From contig CAZTPC010000004.1 in the NCBI GenBank assembly GCA_964615565.1, forward strand, positions 1-62,554: DNA of 62,554 bases, read 5' to 3'. Position numbers and translations under genes: made by a program. How positions within the stretch are numbered: position 1 is the stretch's first letter; each line of letters begins with the position of its first letter. Below the pieces are notes generated by a model. The model saw only the letters and a program-made list of their open reading frames with translations. It was not told the origin of the DNA and did not search any database. This DNA comes from CAZTPC01 sp964615565 (GTDB lineage: Bacteria; Patescibacteriota; Saccharimonadia; Saccharimonadales; AWTP1-31). Positions 33,148 through 41,836 of this stretch are shown here, in pieces.

Positions 33148-34923
33148 CTACTGCTTCATGACATTAGAAATCTGTCGAGCAAGATCGGCAATATTACTAA
33201 AGTTAGACCCGGAAGTCATAATAACCAGCGCATAGGTTCCGTTGGGGTGATAGACAATTCCGGCATCGTGGTTGTAGCTATCGATAAAACCAACTTTGTC
33301 CGCTACCCCACCAGCTGATCCAGCAGGGATACCAGACCGATAGATTTGTCGGCTCATCATATCAAGTAGCGTGGCGCGATACTCGCTATGTATGAGGCTA
33401 CCATTTTGGAGCTTTAGGAGTAGGTTCGCCGTATCGTTAGCAGTCGTATTCCAGCTCTGTTTTTTGAGTGTTGTAGAGCCCAGCCCCTGCCCAGCAAGAA
33501 AACCATTATTAGCCTCCCAACCAATAGCATCACCAACTGCATAGGCACATGGGTTGTCCGAGCGAACGATCATAAGTTCGATACATGCCGATGCTGATTT
33601 GCCTGGCATGACCTCTGCGTTCAGATCAAGCTGCCCATTAGCTGCCTTATTGTATGCTACATCGGCCACGTACAGTTTATAGACACTCGCTGGGTAGATC
33701 TTTGCACCTCCGTTGACACTGGCCGAGACATCGCCCGAGGCGGTTCGAAGCACAACGTTATAGGTGCCGGCATGTGCCTTAGTCCAGGCGTCTAAGAGGG
33801 CCTGAAGGCCTTTACTGGTTCGAGTATAGGTTGCCGAAACGACCTGTGTTGGTGTAACCGCCTGTACGATTGTCTTGGCAGAAGTTTGGCTAGCAGTTAG
33901 CGATTTGATGACTTCATCAACACTAGTATCAAGCTTCATCGCCCGCCCTGGTGACCCGCCGATTTCACTGACTACATCGCCGTCTACCGTGGAAACTTTT
34001 CGAGCTACACCAGCAACATAAATTTTGTCCGCATATGGTTGAAGGTAACTTTTAATCTTTTCCTTGTCATATCCTATAACCAACTCTTTCTTAGTTTCGT
34101 CGGCGGACGTAGTGAGCCAACTAGCCAGTATTTCTGGCTTGACCGTTTCCACTTGGTTTTCGACCGACACGGTAAACTGCCGTGCAATCTGCTTCTTGAT
34201 AACATCAGCTGTCTTCTGGGCTTGCTCAGAGTTAATCCTTGGTTGAGTAATTTGGGGATCTAACCTGATACTAAACCTTGGCGTTAGTCGCGCCTTAGAT
34301 ATAAAAGTCTGTTGATCGCCCCCGCTATAGCTGAGTCCGGTCTTGCCATTAACCACTTTAACCTCTGTGCCTGATATTGTTACTGTTGCGTTTGTTGGCG
34401 CCACATCATACTTCTCTAGGCTCTGAACGAACACTTTCGTCTTATCTGCGCTTTCACTCTTTACGGCATAGTCTGGGCTATTGTGTGGAGCGAGGATCGT
34501 AAGTGGGATAAGTCGCCAGTACCATGGGTACTCAAGTACCGAAGATATAGACTTCTGGGCGTCAATGGCAATACCCATGCCTTCCATCGATGATGTAACT
34601 GTCTTATTGCCGATACCCACTGTAATCTTGGCGTCCTTACCAAGTTTTGCTAACGAAGCTACCGTGCTCTCTTTGTTGGCAAAACTATAGGACGAATTGC
34701 CAATGCGGGTATTAGGTAACATCTTACTGCTTGGATACAGTAATTGAATAAGAACAATGATAAGAGCAATAAAGGCAGTTACTTCGAGTATTTTCTTGTG
34801 GCGACGTGGCAGCTGGTGATACCTTGCGACTACAGCACGATGACACGAGCGGTGTCGAACACGAGACAATAGTCCCCTTACCCGATCTCTGAAACTAGAT
34901 TTCATCGTTTGATTCTCGCCCAT
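33148..34923 (-). CDS. Membrane-anchored serine hydrolase with class A beta-lactamase fold
   Basis: 591 residues: basic cytoplasmic tail, one span at about 44-63, a peptidoglycan-binding-type region (about 75-330) and a C-terminal beta-lactamase-like domain. The active-site set is complete: SVYK at 413-416 (SxxK), SDN at 455-457 and KVG at 543-545 (KTG-like). It could be a beta-lactamase, or more likely a low-molecular-weight penicillin-binding or L,D-type cell-wall enzyme, because the accessory region resembles wall-binding domains. It sits outside the membrane. AGGTGG stands very close to the ATG. Confidence 0.75.
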   Translation of the reverse strand: MGENQTMKSSFRDRVRGLLSRVRHRSCHRAVVARYHQLPRRHKKILEVTAFIALIIVLIQLLYPSSKMLPNTRIGNSSYSFANKESTVASLAKLGKDAKITVGIGNKTVTSSMEGMGIAIDAQKSISSVLEYPWYWRLIPLTILAPHNSPDYAVKSESADKTKVFVQSLEKYDVAPTNATVTISGTEVKVVNGKTGLSYSGGDQQTFISKARLTPRFSIRLDPQITQPRINSEQAQKTADVIKKQIARQFTVSVENQVETVKPEILASWLTTSADETKKELVIGYDKEKIKSYLQPYADKIYVAGVARKVSTVDGDVVSEIGGSPGRAMKLDTSVDEVIKSLTASQTSAKTIVQAVTPTQVVSATYTRTSKGLQALLDAWTKAHAGTYNVVLRTASGDVSASVNGGAKIYPASVYKLYVADVAYNKAANGQLDLNAEVMPGKSASACIELMIVRSDNPCAYAVGDAIGWEANNGFLAGQGLGSTTLKKQSWNTTANDTANLLLKLQNGSLIHSEYRATLLDMMSRQIYRSGIPAGSAGGVADKVGFIDSYNHDAGIVYHPNGTYALVIMTSGSNFSNIADLARQISNVMKQ

Positions 34924-34980
34924 ACCACCTGAAAACTACCTTAAAACTTACTTTAAGCTTACGTTTAATCAGGGGTAATG

Positions 34981-35706
34981 TCAAAGTGAGCGGAGGCTCA
35001 TGAAGCGTTCGCGGTTACCTTTTGCACCAGCAACTTCAGAATCTGCCTTATCAATAATAATGAATGAGCCCTTTGCCCACTCCTCGAAGTTCTTTAGGAT
35101 GTCACGACGAACTTTTTCGTTCTTTATGACACCTTTGTGCTTCAAGTTATCTTTAGCTGCCTCAAATTGAGGTTTTACCATTACCGCTATCACGGTGTTC
35201 TTATTTGTCAGTTTTTTAACAGCAGGTAGAATATCGCGAAGGCTTATAAACGAGACATCGGCAACTACAATATCGATCTGTTGATTGGTAGTAAAGTTAC
35301 GGATGTCAGTTTGTTCATGTAGTTCTATGCGTGGGTCGCCGTGCAGACTTGGGTGCAGCTGGTTCTTGCCTACTTCGACAGCGAATACCTTAGTTGCTCC
35401 GTGTTGTAAGGAATAATCAGTAAACCCCCCTGTTGATGAACCAACATCTAGTACTACTTTTCCTTTGAAATCGAGGTTCAGTTTATCGGCAACCGACGCT
35501 AGCTTGAGACCAGCCCTAGAGACATACTGCTCTTTGGCGGTAACTTTGACCTTTGCAATTTCTGACACGGCAAACCCAGGCTTAGTTTCTGGTTTTCCAT
35601 TAACAAGAACCTCACCCATTCGGATAAGGTTCTCTGCCTGTGACCTAGTAGGAGCAAGCCCCTTAGTCACTAAGTACTGATCGAGTCTAGTCTTTGACGC
35701 GCTCAC
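34981..35706 (-). CDS. tlyA: rRNA 2'-O-methyltransferase TlyA family
   Basis: 241 residues: an S4 RNA-binding domain (TRLDQYLVTKGLAPTRSQAENLI, EVLVNGK) then an FtsJ-like methyltransferase with VVLDVGSSTGGFTDYSLQHGA, DVSFISLRDILP and VMVKPQFEA. TlyA proteins methylate 16S and/or 23S rRNA ribose at C1409/C1920 (E. coli numbering). I start it at GTG 35706, six bases after AGGAG and overlapping the end of efp by 20 bases, instead of a longer frame that reads further into efp. It is the last gene of the rpsF operon. Confidence 0.9.
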   Translation of the reverse strand: MSASKTRLDQYLVTKGLAPTRSQAENLIRMGEVLVNGKPETKPGFAVSEIAKVKVTAKEQYVSRAGLKLASVADKLNLDFKGKVVLDVGSSTGGFTDYSLQHGATKVFAVEVGKNQLHPSLHGDPRIELHEQTDIRNFTTNQQIDIVVADVSFISLRDILPAVKKLTNKNTVIAVMVKPQFEAAKDNLKHKGVIKNEKVRRDILKNFEEWAKGSFIIIDKADSEVAGAKGNRERFMSLRSL

Positions 35707-36253
35707 GATAGGCTCCTGTGGCCGTATCGACACTAATAAGGTCACCCTGCTTGATGAATGCCGGGACCTTAACAGTTACGCCAGTCTCAAGCTCTGCATC
35801 TTTAAGAACACTACTTGTTGTATCGCCCTTAACGACGTCTTCGGTGTACACAACTTTGAGCGGCACGTTCTTTGGAAGGTCAATGTTAATCACCTTCTCT
35901 TCAAATAATTGTGCCTGGGCTTTATCGCCTTCTTTTAGGTAACCGGTTTGGTCACCTAGGATATCGGCGGCTACTTCGAACTGTTCGAAGGTTTCTTCGT
36001 TCATGAAGTAGTACGTCGTACCGTCGTTATACAGATACTGAACGTTCTGGTTGCTTACATCCGCGTAATCAATTTGTTCATTACCCTTGAAGGTCTTTGA
36101 AAGCACGCTGCCATCGATCAAACTTTTGATACGGACGTTTACAATCGAGCCTCCGCGGCCCATAACTTTCTGGGAATACTCAACAACCCGGTACGGTGTA
36201 CCTTCGAGCTGGAAGATGGTTCCCTTTTTGAGGTCTGTAATGCTTAGTGCCAC
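35687..36253 (-). CDS. efp: Elongation factor P with Arg at the tip position
   Basis: EF-P relieves ribosomes stalled on polyproline. The 188 residues cover three domains: KOW-like N-terminus (MALSITDLKKGTIFQLEG), central OB domain and C-terminal OB domain ending in GDLISVDTATGAYRERVKD. The loop that reaches the peptidyl-transferase centre reads MGRGGS, with Arg near residue 33 where many EF-Ps have a modifiable Lys. Several of the proteins encoded here are Pro-rich (RNase J tail, DHH-like protein), giving it likely clients. Confidence 0.93.
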   Translation of the reverse strand: MALSITDLKKGTIFQLEGTPYRVVEYSQKVMGRGGSIVNVRIKSLIDGSVLSKTFKGNEQIDYADVSNQNVQYLYNDGTTYYFMNEETFEQFEVAADILGDQTGYLKEGDKAQAQLFEEKVINIDLPKNVPLKVVYTEDVVKGDTTSSVLKDAELETGVTVKVPAFIKQGDLISVDTATGAYRERVKD

Positions 36254-36262
36254 TTTAGACTC

Positions 36263-36466
36263 CTAGTTGTTAGCTACGAATGGAAGTAGTGCAATGTGTC
36301 GAGCTCGCTTGATAGCAACACTGAGGTGTCGCTGTTGGCTTTCGGTAAGGCCGGTCTTTTTGCGAGTTTCGATTTGTCCGTAGACGTTTACGTAGCGCTG
36401 CAAGGTCTTGAAGTCCTTGTAGTCAAAGAAAGCTACGTCGGTGCGATTCTTGAAAATCTTTGCCAT
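36263..36466 (-). CDS. rpsR: 30S ribosomal protein bS18
   Basis: 67 residues with DYKDFKTLQRYVNVYGQI and RKKTGLTESQQRHLSVAIKRARHIALLPFV, which are diagnostic of bS18. It binds bS6 on the platform of the small subunit. The gene lies between ssb and efp, the conserved bacterial order rpsF-ssb-rpsR. AGGAG lies seven bases before the ATG. Confidence 0.97.
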   Translation of the reverse strand: MAKIFKNRTDVAFFDYKDFKTLQRYVNVYGQIETRKKTGLTESQQRHLSVAIKRARHIALLPFVANN

Positions 36467-36480
36467 TATTATTTCTCCTG

Positions 36481-36944
36481 TTAGAACGGAATGTCGTCGA
36501 GATTGATTGGCTCTTCGCCTAGGTCTTCGATTNNNNNNNNNNCTTGGTTGATTTCTTTGGAGCTGAAGTTGCTGGAGCGTTATATTCGCCACCACCACCT
36601 TCGTTACCTTCTCCGCGGCCGCCGAGGAATGTTACATCCTGGGCGTTCACTTCTACCTTACTTCGCTTCACGCCATCTTGTTCCCAAGACCGGCTCTGTA
36701 AGCGCCCGTTAACCAATACTGGTCGACCCTTCGTTACGTACTGAGCTACTCGTTCACCAAGTGGACCCCAGGCTACAACATCGATATAATCGGTTGCTTC
36801 CTGCCATTCACCATCGGCTCCCTTGAAGCTACGATTTAGCGCGAGGCTAAAGCTACATACGCTTTGTCCGCTTGGGATTTGTCGGACCTCTGGGTCTCGG
36901 GTAAGGTTACCCATTAAGATTACTTGGTTAAATGATCGTGCCAT
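36481..36944 (-). CDS. ssb: Single-stranded DNA-binding protein, interrupted by an assembly gap
   Basis: The OB fold spans about residues 1-110 (FNQVILMGNLTRDPEVRQI, SFSLALNRSF, YVTKGRPVLVNGRL). A Gly-rich linker follows and then ten Ns (36533-36542). Beyond the gap the sequence encodes EDLGEEPINLDDIPF and a TAA, the acidic SSB tip that recruits partner proteins. With exactly ten bases in the gap the tail is out of frame, so the true gap must differ by one base modulo three. AAGGAGGAGG just upstream is a very strong Shine-Dalgarno. Confidence 0.92.
36533..36542. other. Assembly gap (10 N)
   Basis: Ten undetermined bases inside the low-complexity linker of ssb. The reading frame shows that the number of Ns is not the real distance. 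Confidence 1.
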
Positions 36945-37040
36945 AATGGCCTCCTCCTTGTAGGAACTATGTCCTTTAACTTATTGGTACTCTCACACTA
37001 CTGCCCCGTGCCATGCACGTCAAGCAGCAGCAAGTTAAGA

Positions 37041-37418
37041 CTATTCGTCTTCTTCTTTGTCGTCCGCCTGATCACCACGTTCTGCAGCCTTAGCAGCTTT
37101 TTCTGCCTTAGCAGCCTCAGCCTTGGCAATAGCCTTTAGGTCTGGGCGTGAGATTAGGAAACGAATGACTTCGTCGGTGATGTTAAGTAGAGCTTCTACT
37201 TTAGCAACACCAGCGCCTGGCATGTCTACTGTATAGAAAACATACACAGCGTGCTCCTGCTTTGCGATTGGGTATGCAAGCTTGCGCTTACCCCAGTTGT
37301 CGGTAGCAGTTACGGTACCGCCGTTATCGGTGACGATCCTTTGCACTTTGGCTTCCGCCTTGCTTAGATCGACCTCGAGATCAGGGTGATACAATACAGC
37401 AATTTCATACTGATTCAT
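37041..37418 (-). CDS. rpsF: 30S ribosomal protein bS6
   Basis: 125 residues: NQYEIAVLYHPDLEVDLSKAEAKV, WGKRKLAYPIAKQEHAVYVFYTV and the C-terminal VIRFLISRPD identify bS6. The tail is charged and Ala/Lys/Glu/Asp-rich (AKAEKAAKAAERGDQADDKEEDE), an extension seen in many bS6 proteins. It heads the operon rpsF-ssb-rpsR-efp-tlyA and is preceded by a consensus-like promoter and a leader with a strong hairpin. AGGAAGGA stands about six bases before the ATG. Confidence 0.97.
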   Translation of the reverse strand: MNQYEIAVLYHPDLEVDLSKAEAKVQRIVTDNGGTVTATDNWGKRKLAYPIAKQEHAVYVFYTVDMPGAGVAKVEALLNITDEVIRFLISRPDLKAIAKAEAAKAEKAAKAAERGDQADDKEEDE

Positions 37419-37440
37419 TGATGTTCCTTCCTCTGGTTAA

Positions 37441-37468
37441 AGCCTATGTTCACTAGGGGACATAAGCC
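37441..37468 (-). ncRNA. Leader hairpin of the rpsF operon, candidate bS6-bS18 control element
   Basis: On the minus strand GGCUUAUGU pairs with ACAUAGGCU over nine pairs (two G-U wobbles) around the loop CCCCUAGUGA. It lies in the roughly 65-base leader, about 20 bases before the rpsF start. An S6:S18-binding leader motif is known in many bacteria; whether this hairpin is a member is inference. Confidence 0.4.
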
Positions 37469-37489
37469 GAAGTTGATATAACAGAGGTA

Positions 37490-37518
37490 ATTATAACGTA
37501 TTACACCTTAGGTGGCAA
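37490..37518 (-). promoter_or_regulatory. Promoter of the rpsF operon
   Basis: Minus-strand TTGCCA (plus 37513-37518), a 17-base spacer and TATAAT (plus 37490-37495). The -35 lies inside the end of the upstream gene. Confidence 0.75.
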
Positions 37519-38551
37519 GGCCTGGGTGTCGCTTGGTGACATGGCTTTTGTCTCTAAACCAAACTGGTCCATGTCGTCCTACTCGTTCTTCTCGCGGTTC
37601 ACCGCGCAGGTAATCGCCAACCATACGGTACACCTTCTGGGATGCGTTCTGCACGAGTACCTTATCTGCCTTAGTAGCAGTGCCTTCGTAGTCTGCGGTA
37701 AGTGCCTCAAGTACTTGTTCTGGGTGCTCTTTGCCGGGGATGGACAGATGCATCTTTCCTCGTATCAGAAGTGATGCGTAGCGACGTCTTTGAGGTTTAG
37801 ATGCGTGTGCCTTCATTTCGATAGGCACTACGTTCACGATGGATCTATTACTCTGGTGGATCGCCATCATGTCATGCGTCTGTTCACGGTGATAAATGCC
37901 ATTGTCTGCTCTTGATAATGCCGGGATCATAAACCACTCTCCAGAACGCCTACGGTTATATGCCAGCAACCCGTTCATCTCGTGCCTGACTCCTCGCAAC
38001 TCGCCGATCATACGCTTTGTTCCGGAGGCTTCGGCAAGGTGAGCACGCACTCCAGCAGCCTGGGCAATATTCAGGACGTCAGCATACACGCCTCTCAACG
38101 TTCTGTTCCTAGCCTGTCCGGTTGCCAACTCACTAAATAACGGTAGAAATGCAATGTCGACGGCACTCCTAAACTCTAGGCCTTGGTCCGCGAGTGGGTG
38201 ATCATCTTGTGCGTTAATCCAGCGCTGGTGTGCAATCGCTTTTGTCCAAGCTCCTCGTGCTACCCCGAGAAGCAGTTCACTCACAGCCCCATCGGATGAA
38301 CCGAGGATCAGTGCAGCCTCTGTAGCCGCCCAACCTGCTGCGACTAGGTGGCCTGGTGTTTGTGTTCCCTCAAGCTGGGGGACAAGCCCAAGCAGCAGGC
38401 TCGCGCCTTTTTGCCCGACAATTACTTTGTGCATCGCAATATAACGATGGTAGGCGTCATTGTCAGCCGCATGCATTGGACGCTGCATTTCGAGCGGGTC
38501 TACAGAAAGCGCTTCATAGCCGCAATCCGGTAAGGTCTCCCCTGTAATCAT
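37508..38551 (-). CDS. Unknown 347-residue protein
   Basis: No family recognised. Mostly helical in the first 200 residues (for example AAGWAATEAALILGSSDGAVSE), then strands around IVNVVPIEMKAHASK and ASLLIRGKMHLSIP. The PIEMK segment (hydrophobic residue, E-x-K) resembles the core of some nuclease folds, but a preceding acidic residue in the right place is not clear. The C-terminus is basic. It has no membrane span. A TACCAT box (plus 38558-38563) ends six bases before the ATG, so the gene is probably transcribed separately from ftsK as a leaderless mRNA. Confidence 0.6.
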   Translation of the reverse strand: MITGETLPDCGYEALSVDPLEMQRPMHAADNDAYHRYIAMHKVIVGQKGASLLLGLVPQLEGTQTPGHLVAAGWAATEAALILGSSDGAVSELLLGVARGAWTKAIAHQRWINAQDDHPLADQGLEFRSAVDIAFLPLFSELATGQARNRTLRGVYADVLNIAQAAGVRAHLAEASGTKRMIGELRGVRHEMNGLLAYNRRRSGEWFMIPALSRADNGIYHREQTHDMMAIHQSNRSIVNVVPIEMKAHASKPQRRRYASLLIRGKMHLSIPGKEHPEQVLEALTADYEGTATKADKVLVQNASQKVYRMVGDYLRGEPREERVGRHGPVWFRDKSHVTKRHPGLAT

Positions 38552-38583
38552 TGGACAATGGTAGCAAAGATTATTTAATAATG

Positions 38584-40782
38584 CTACTGGTCGGTTGGGA
38601 TTTCGTCGTAAACGTCGCCTTCGGCATCAGCTGCAGCTACTTCACCGCCGCCGAATACTTGTTCTACACTCGATACCAAGACTTCTCGTGGACGTGAGCC
38701 ATCTGGTGGACCAACGATGCCCTGTTCTTCCATGCTCTCGATCATGCGAGCGGCCTTGCCGTAACCGATGCGTAGTTTGCGCTGCAGGAGACTAGTACTT
38801 GCTTTGCCCGCTTCTACTACAACTTCTACCGCCTGGCGGAAGACTGGCTCGTCTGCGGCATCTAGACCATCGTTGTTCGATACAATACCGCCCTTACCAT
38901 TTAGCTGTACTGGTTGACTCACAACCTCGTCGTCATATTGTGGAGGTCGTTGCTCACGGATAAAGTCGGTAACCTTATTGGTCTCGTCGTCATCAATAAA
39001 TGCGCCCTGAACACGTACTGGCTTTGGCATACTTGCCGTAAGGAGCAGCATGTCACCCTTACCAAGTAGTTTTTCTGCGCCCATCTGATCGATAATAGTT
39101 CGTGAATCGATTTGGCTAGCTGTTGTAAATGCGATACGAGCAGGAACGTTAGCTTTAATTAGCCCTGTAATTACGTCAACACTTGGTCGCTGCGTAGCAA
39201 GCACCAGGTGGATACCCACTGCACGCGCCTTTTGGGCGATACGAACAATCAAAGCTTCGACGTCGCGGGCGGCCATCATCATAAGGTCGGCTAGCTCATC
39301 GATAACTACGACGATATATGGCATGCCTTCTTCTTTTTTCTTGTTGTTGTACTCAACAATGTTACGGACTCGCTCTTCACTGAGGGTCTTATAGCGGCGC
39401 TCCATTTCAGCGACTGTCCACTTGAGAGCACTAATACACTTCTCTGGCTCGGTAATAACTGGAGTTAATAGATGCGGGATATCGTCGTATGGCTTAAGCT
39501 CAACCTGCTTTGGATCCACCAAGATAAGCTTGAGGTCTGATGGCCCGTTCTTATATAGCAAGCTAGTTAGGATGGTGTTGATCATAACAGACTTACCAGA
39601 ACCGGTCTGACCGGCGACCAGCAAGTGAGGCATCTTAGCAAGATCGTTAATGACCGGTTTACCGGCAATGTCACGTCCAATGGCGAATGCCAGAGGGCTC
39701 GATGCCTCGTCCTGCCACTCCTTAGATTCGAGAATGCCACTCATCCGTACTGTTGCAGGCTTGATGTTTGGGACTTCTATACCAACTAACTTCTTACCCG
39801 GGATTGGCGCTTCGATACGAATACTCGTAGCAGCAAGATCGAGCGCAATATTAGTTTCGAGCGCGGTGATCTTGGTAAGCTTAGTACCCGCTGGTGGCTT
39901 GAGTGTGTACTGAGTGACACTTGGCCCAATGTTGGCTCCATCCATCTCTACACCAATGCCGAATGTGTCGAATGTCTCGCTAATTGTCTTGGCGTTGCCC
40001 TCTACGTCTCCGGCATCTGCTCGATCTTGTTTATGACTAAGCAGTGCGGTGCTAGGTAGTTTAAAGTCTGGGTCACTAGCGAGCGTAAGAGCGCTATGCT
40101 CCTCTGTTGGGGTGAGTTTTTGCGCAGTATTCCGTAAGCTTGTGAGGCGAGGTGTTTGATTACCACGATGGTGCTCAACTGGCACACCCTCGTTCATCTT
40201 AAAGCCTTCGCCTGCCCTAGCTTTAAGCTCGCTTAGATCGGTGTCGTCACTCTTAGTCGGGCGAACGACGTCGAGTAGTTTGAGAATAACTTTTGGTGAG
40301 ATGCCAAAGGCAAAAAAGTATGCAAGCATACCAAACACAAAGAACATTAGAGCGGCCGGAATAACGTCTATAGCGTTCAAGATCGTGCCACCAACAAGTT
40401 GTCCAATTGCCCCGCCGTGTCCGCCAGCGTTCTGAGCTGTGCTCAACTTTTCTGCCGACAAGACGTGCAACCAGCTGGCTGTGAGTGTAAGACCAGCCAG
40501 CATACTGATTAGCTTGCCTAGAGGAATCTGGTGATCTTCGCTGTTAAACTTAAGTACACCAAAATACACTAGCGCGACTGGCGCAAGATACGCAGCCCAG
40601 CCTAGTGTCCAATATGTACCGCTAAATAGTCCGGTAGGAAGCGGGCCACCCGTGCCGAAGCCACCAATGAGTACAAATATAGCCAATAGTACGAGACCAA
40701 TGGCTCCTGCGAGAGGCCAGAATGCAGATTTCTCTACGGGTGCTTCTGCTTTTTTTCGTGTGTTCTTTTTCTTTTTTGCCAT
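38584..40782 (-). CDS. ftsK: DNA translocase FtsK
   Basis: FtsK moves DNA through the closing septum and activates Xer recombination at dif. 732 residues: about four membrane spans in the first 180, a short linker, the alpha-beta motor with Walker A GQTGSGKSV and Walker B YIVVVIDELADLMMMA, and a C-terminal winged-helix gamma domain (LLQRKLRIGYGKAARMIESMEEQGIV in pattern) that reads KOPS sites. The linker is much shorter than in E. coli. A strong promoter lies upstream. It probably acts with the Xer protein encoded at 12350-13267. Confidence 0.95.
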   Translation of the reverse strand: MAKKKKNTRKKAEAPVEKSAFWPLAGAIGLVLLAIFVLIGGFGTGGPLPTGLFSGTYWTLGWAAYLAPVALVYFGVLKFNSEDHQIPLGKLISMLAGLTLTASWLHVLSAEKLSTAQNAGGHGGAIGQLVGGTILNAIDVIPAALMFFVFGMLAYFFAFGISPKVILKLLDVVRPTKSDDTDLSELKARAGEGFKMNEGVPVEHHRGNQTPRLTSLRNTAQKLTPTEEHSALTLASDPDFKLPSTALLSHKQDRADAGDVEGNAKTISETFDTFGIGVEMDGANIGPSVTQYTLKPPAGTKLTKITALETNIALDLAATSIRIEAPIPGKKLVGIEVPNIKPATVRMSGILESKEWQDEASSPLAFAIGRDIAGKPVINDLAKMPHLLVAGQTGSGKSVMINTILTSLLYKNGPSDLKLILVDPKQVELKPYDDIPHLLTPVITEPEKCISALKWTVAEMERRYKTLSEERVRNIVEYNNKKKEEGMPYIVVVIDELADLMMMAARDVEALIVRIAQKARAVGIHLVLATQRPSVDVITGLIKANVPARIAFTTASQIDSRTIIDQMGAEKLLGKGDMLLLTASMPKPVRVQGAFIDDDETNKVTDFIREQRPPQYDDEVVSQPVQLNGKGGIVSNNDGLDAADEPVFRQAVEVVVEAGKASTSLLQRKLRIGYGKAARMIESMEEQGIVGPPDGSRPREVLVSSVEQVFGGGEVAAADAEGDVYDEIPTDQ

Positions 40783-40833
40783 GTTTGTTTATTGTACCAG
40801 TTTTACCGAAGTACGCTTATGCTAACAAGTCAT

Positions 40834-40862
40834 ATTATAGCAAAAAATACAACGTTCGTCAA
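40834..40862 (-). promoter_or_regulatory. Promoter of ftsK
   Basis: Minus-strand TTGACG (plus 40857-40862), a 17-base spacer and TATAAT (plus 40834-40839). It is among the closest matches to consensus in the window. The leader is about 45 bases. Confidence 0.8.
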
Positions 40863-40915
40863 TACGCTATCGCTTTGGGTATAAGCCCACAAACAGGTAT
40901 ATGCCAATACAAATA

Positions 40916-41824
40916 TCAGCTGCCAAGAATTTGGGCACGTCTCTCAGCAGCGCGTAAGATGAGCTCTGCCTTGTCGTCTGCAATGCCAAGCTGCGTTGCG
41001 TAATATTTAAATGCACCTTCGCCTTCAGCACGCTGCCTGGAGCTACCAGCAACTAAATATCGCTGTAGCCCAGCTGTGATGCCGTCAATTCCGCCAGTAG
41101 TATCACTTACCCGACTCGGATCCGTGAGAGCACGATCAGCAGCAAGACTTAGCTCGCTCATAAGCTCCTCGCCGCCAAAGATAATGCCCATCAGATGAGT
41201 CTGGTCGGCATCGTGCGTATATGAATATTCGCTATAGGCGGATATTGGGTATTGGCCGTTCTTGAATGCTGTGAGGTATGGAATAGACTCAATGTCACCC
41301 GAATCATCTACCATTGTGCCAATTATGAGATCGTCTTCGGTGGCTAAATAGATGCTCACTCCAAAATCTTGGGCTGTCCTGACCAATGTTTGAGGGGTTG
41401 GGTAAGCTATAACCACACACTGGTCGTCATCCATCTTTGTTACATAACCCAATTGCTCGTAAAGGCTTTTGCGACCAAGCGGAATTGGATATCCGCTCTC
41501 TTGTTCACCGAACTCGAACATAGTGACTGCCTTGCCTTTATCGGTCTGCATGACCTCGAGAAACTGATTCTCAGTGCCGGACGTAGGGCTATCTGGATTA
41601 TCCGGGTCGCGCAAAGCGCTCCATTCGAAAGTAGTCTGGTATCTACCAACTGGTAGATCATCGATCTGGTCTACTTTAAGCATCAGTGATATATCACCAG
41701 TAGTTGCCGGGAAGTAAATATCAAAACCTTCCGGCAGACTGGTTTGAACTTCTTTTGCGCCAATAGTAGACCGCCTCAATGGCAACTGGTTAGCGTCTGG
41801 ACTATAGTCTGGTTTCTCGACCAT
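40916..41824 (-). CDS. Unknown 302-residue protein downstream of RNase J
   Basis: No family recognised and no membrane span. The first half has strand-rich segments (FDIYFPATTGDISLMLKV, RYQTTFEWSALRD). The middle reads QCVVIAYPTPQTLVRTAQDFGVSIYLATEDD, and the C-terminal 80 residues are helical (AFKYYATQLGIADDKAELILRAAERRA in pattern). It starts 12 bases after the RNase J stop and is probably co-transcribed with it, which hints at a role connected with RNA metabolism. This is inference from context. Confidence 0.65.
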   Translation of the reverse strand: MVEKPDYSPDANQLPLRRSTIGAKEVQTSLPEGFDIYFPATTGDISLMLKVDQIDDLPVGRYQTTFEWSALRDPDNPDSPTSGTENQFLEVMQTDKGKAVTMFEFGEQESGYPIPLGRKSLYEQLGYVTKMDDDQCVVIAYPTPQTLVRTAQDFGVSIYLATEDDLIIGTMVDDSGDIESIPYLTAFKNGQYPISAYSEYSYTHDADQTHLMGIIFGGEELMSELSLAADRALTDPSRVSDTTGGIDGITAGLQRYLVAGSSRQRAEGEGAFKYYATQLGIADDKAELILRAAERRAQILGS

Positions 41825-41836
41825 GAAGTTTCCTTT

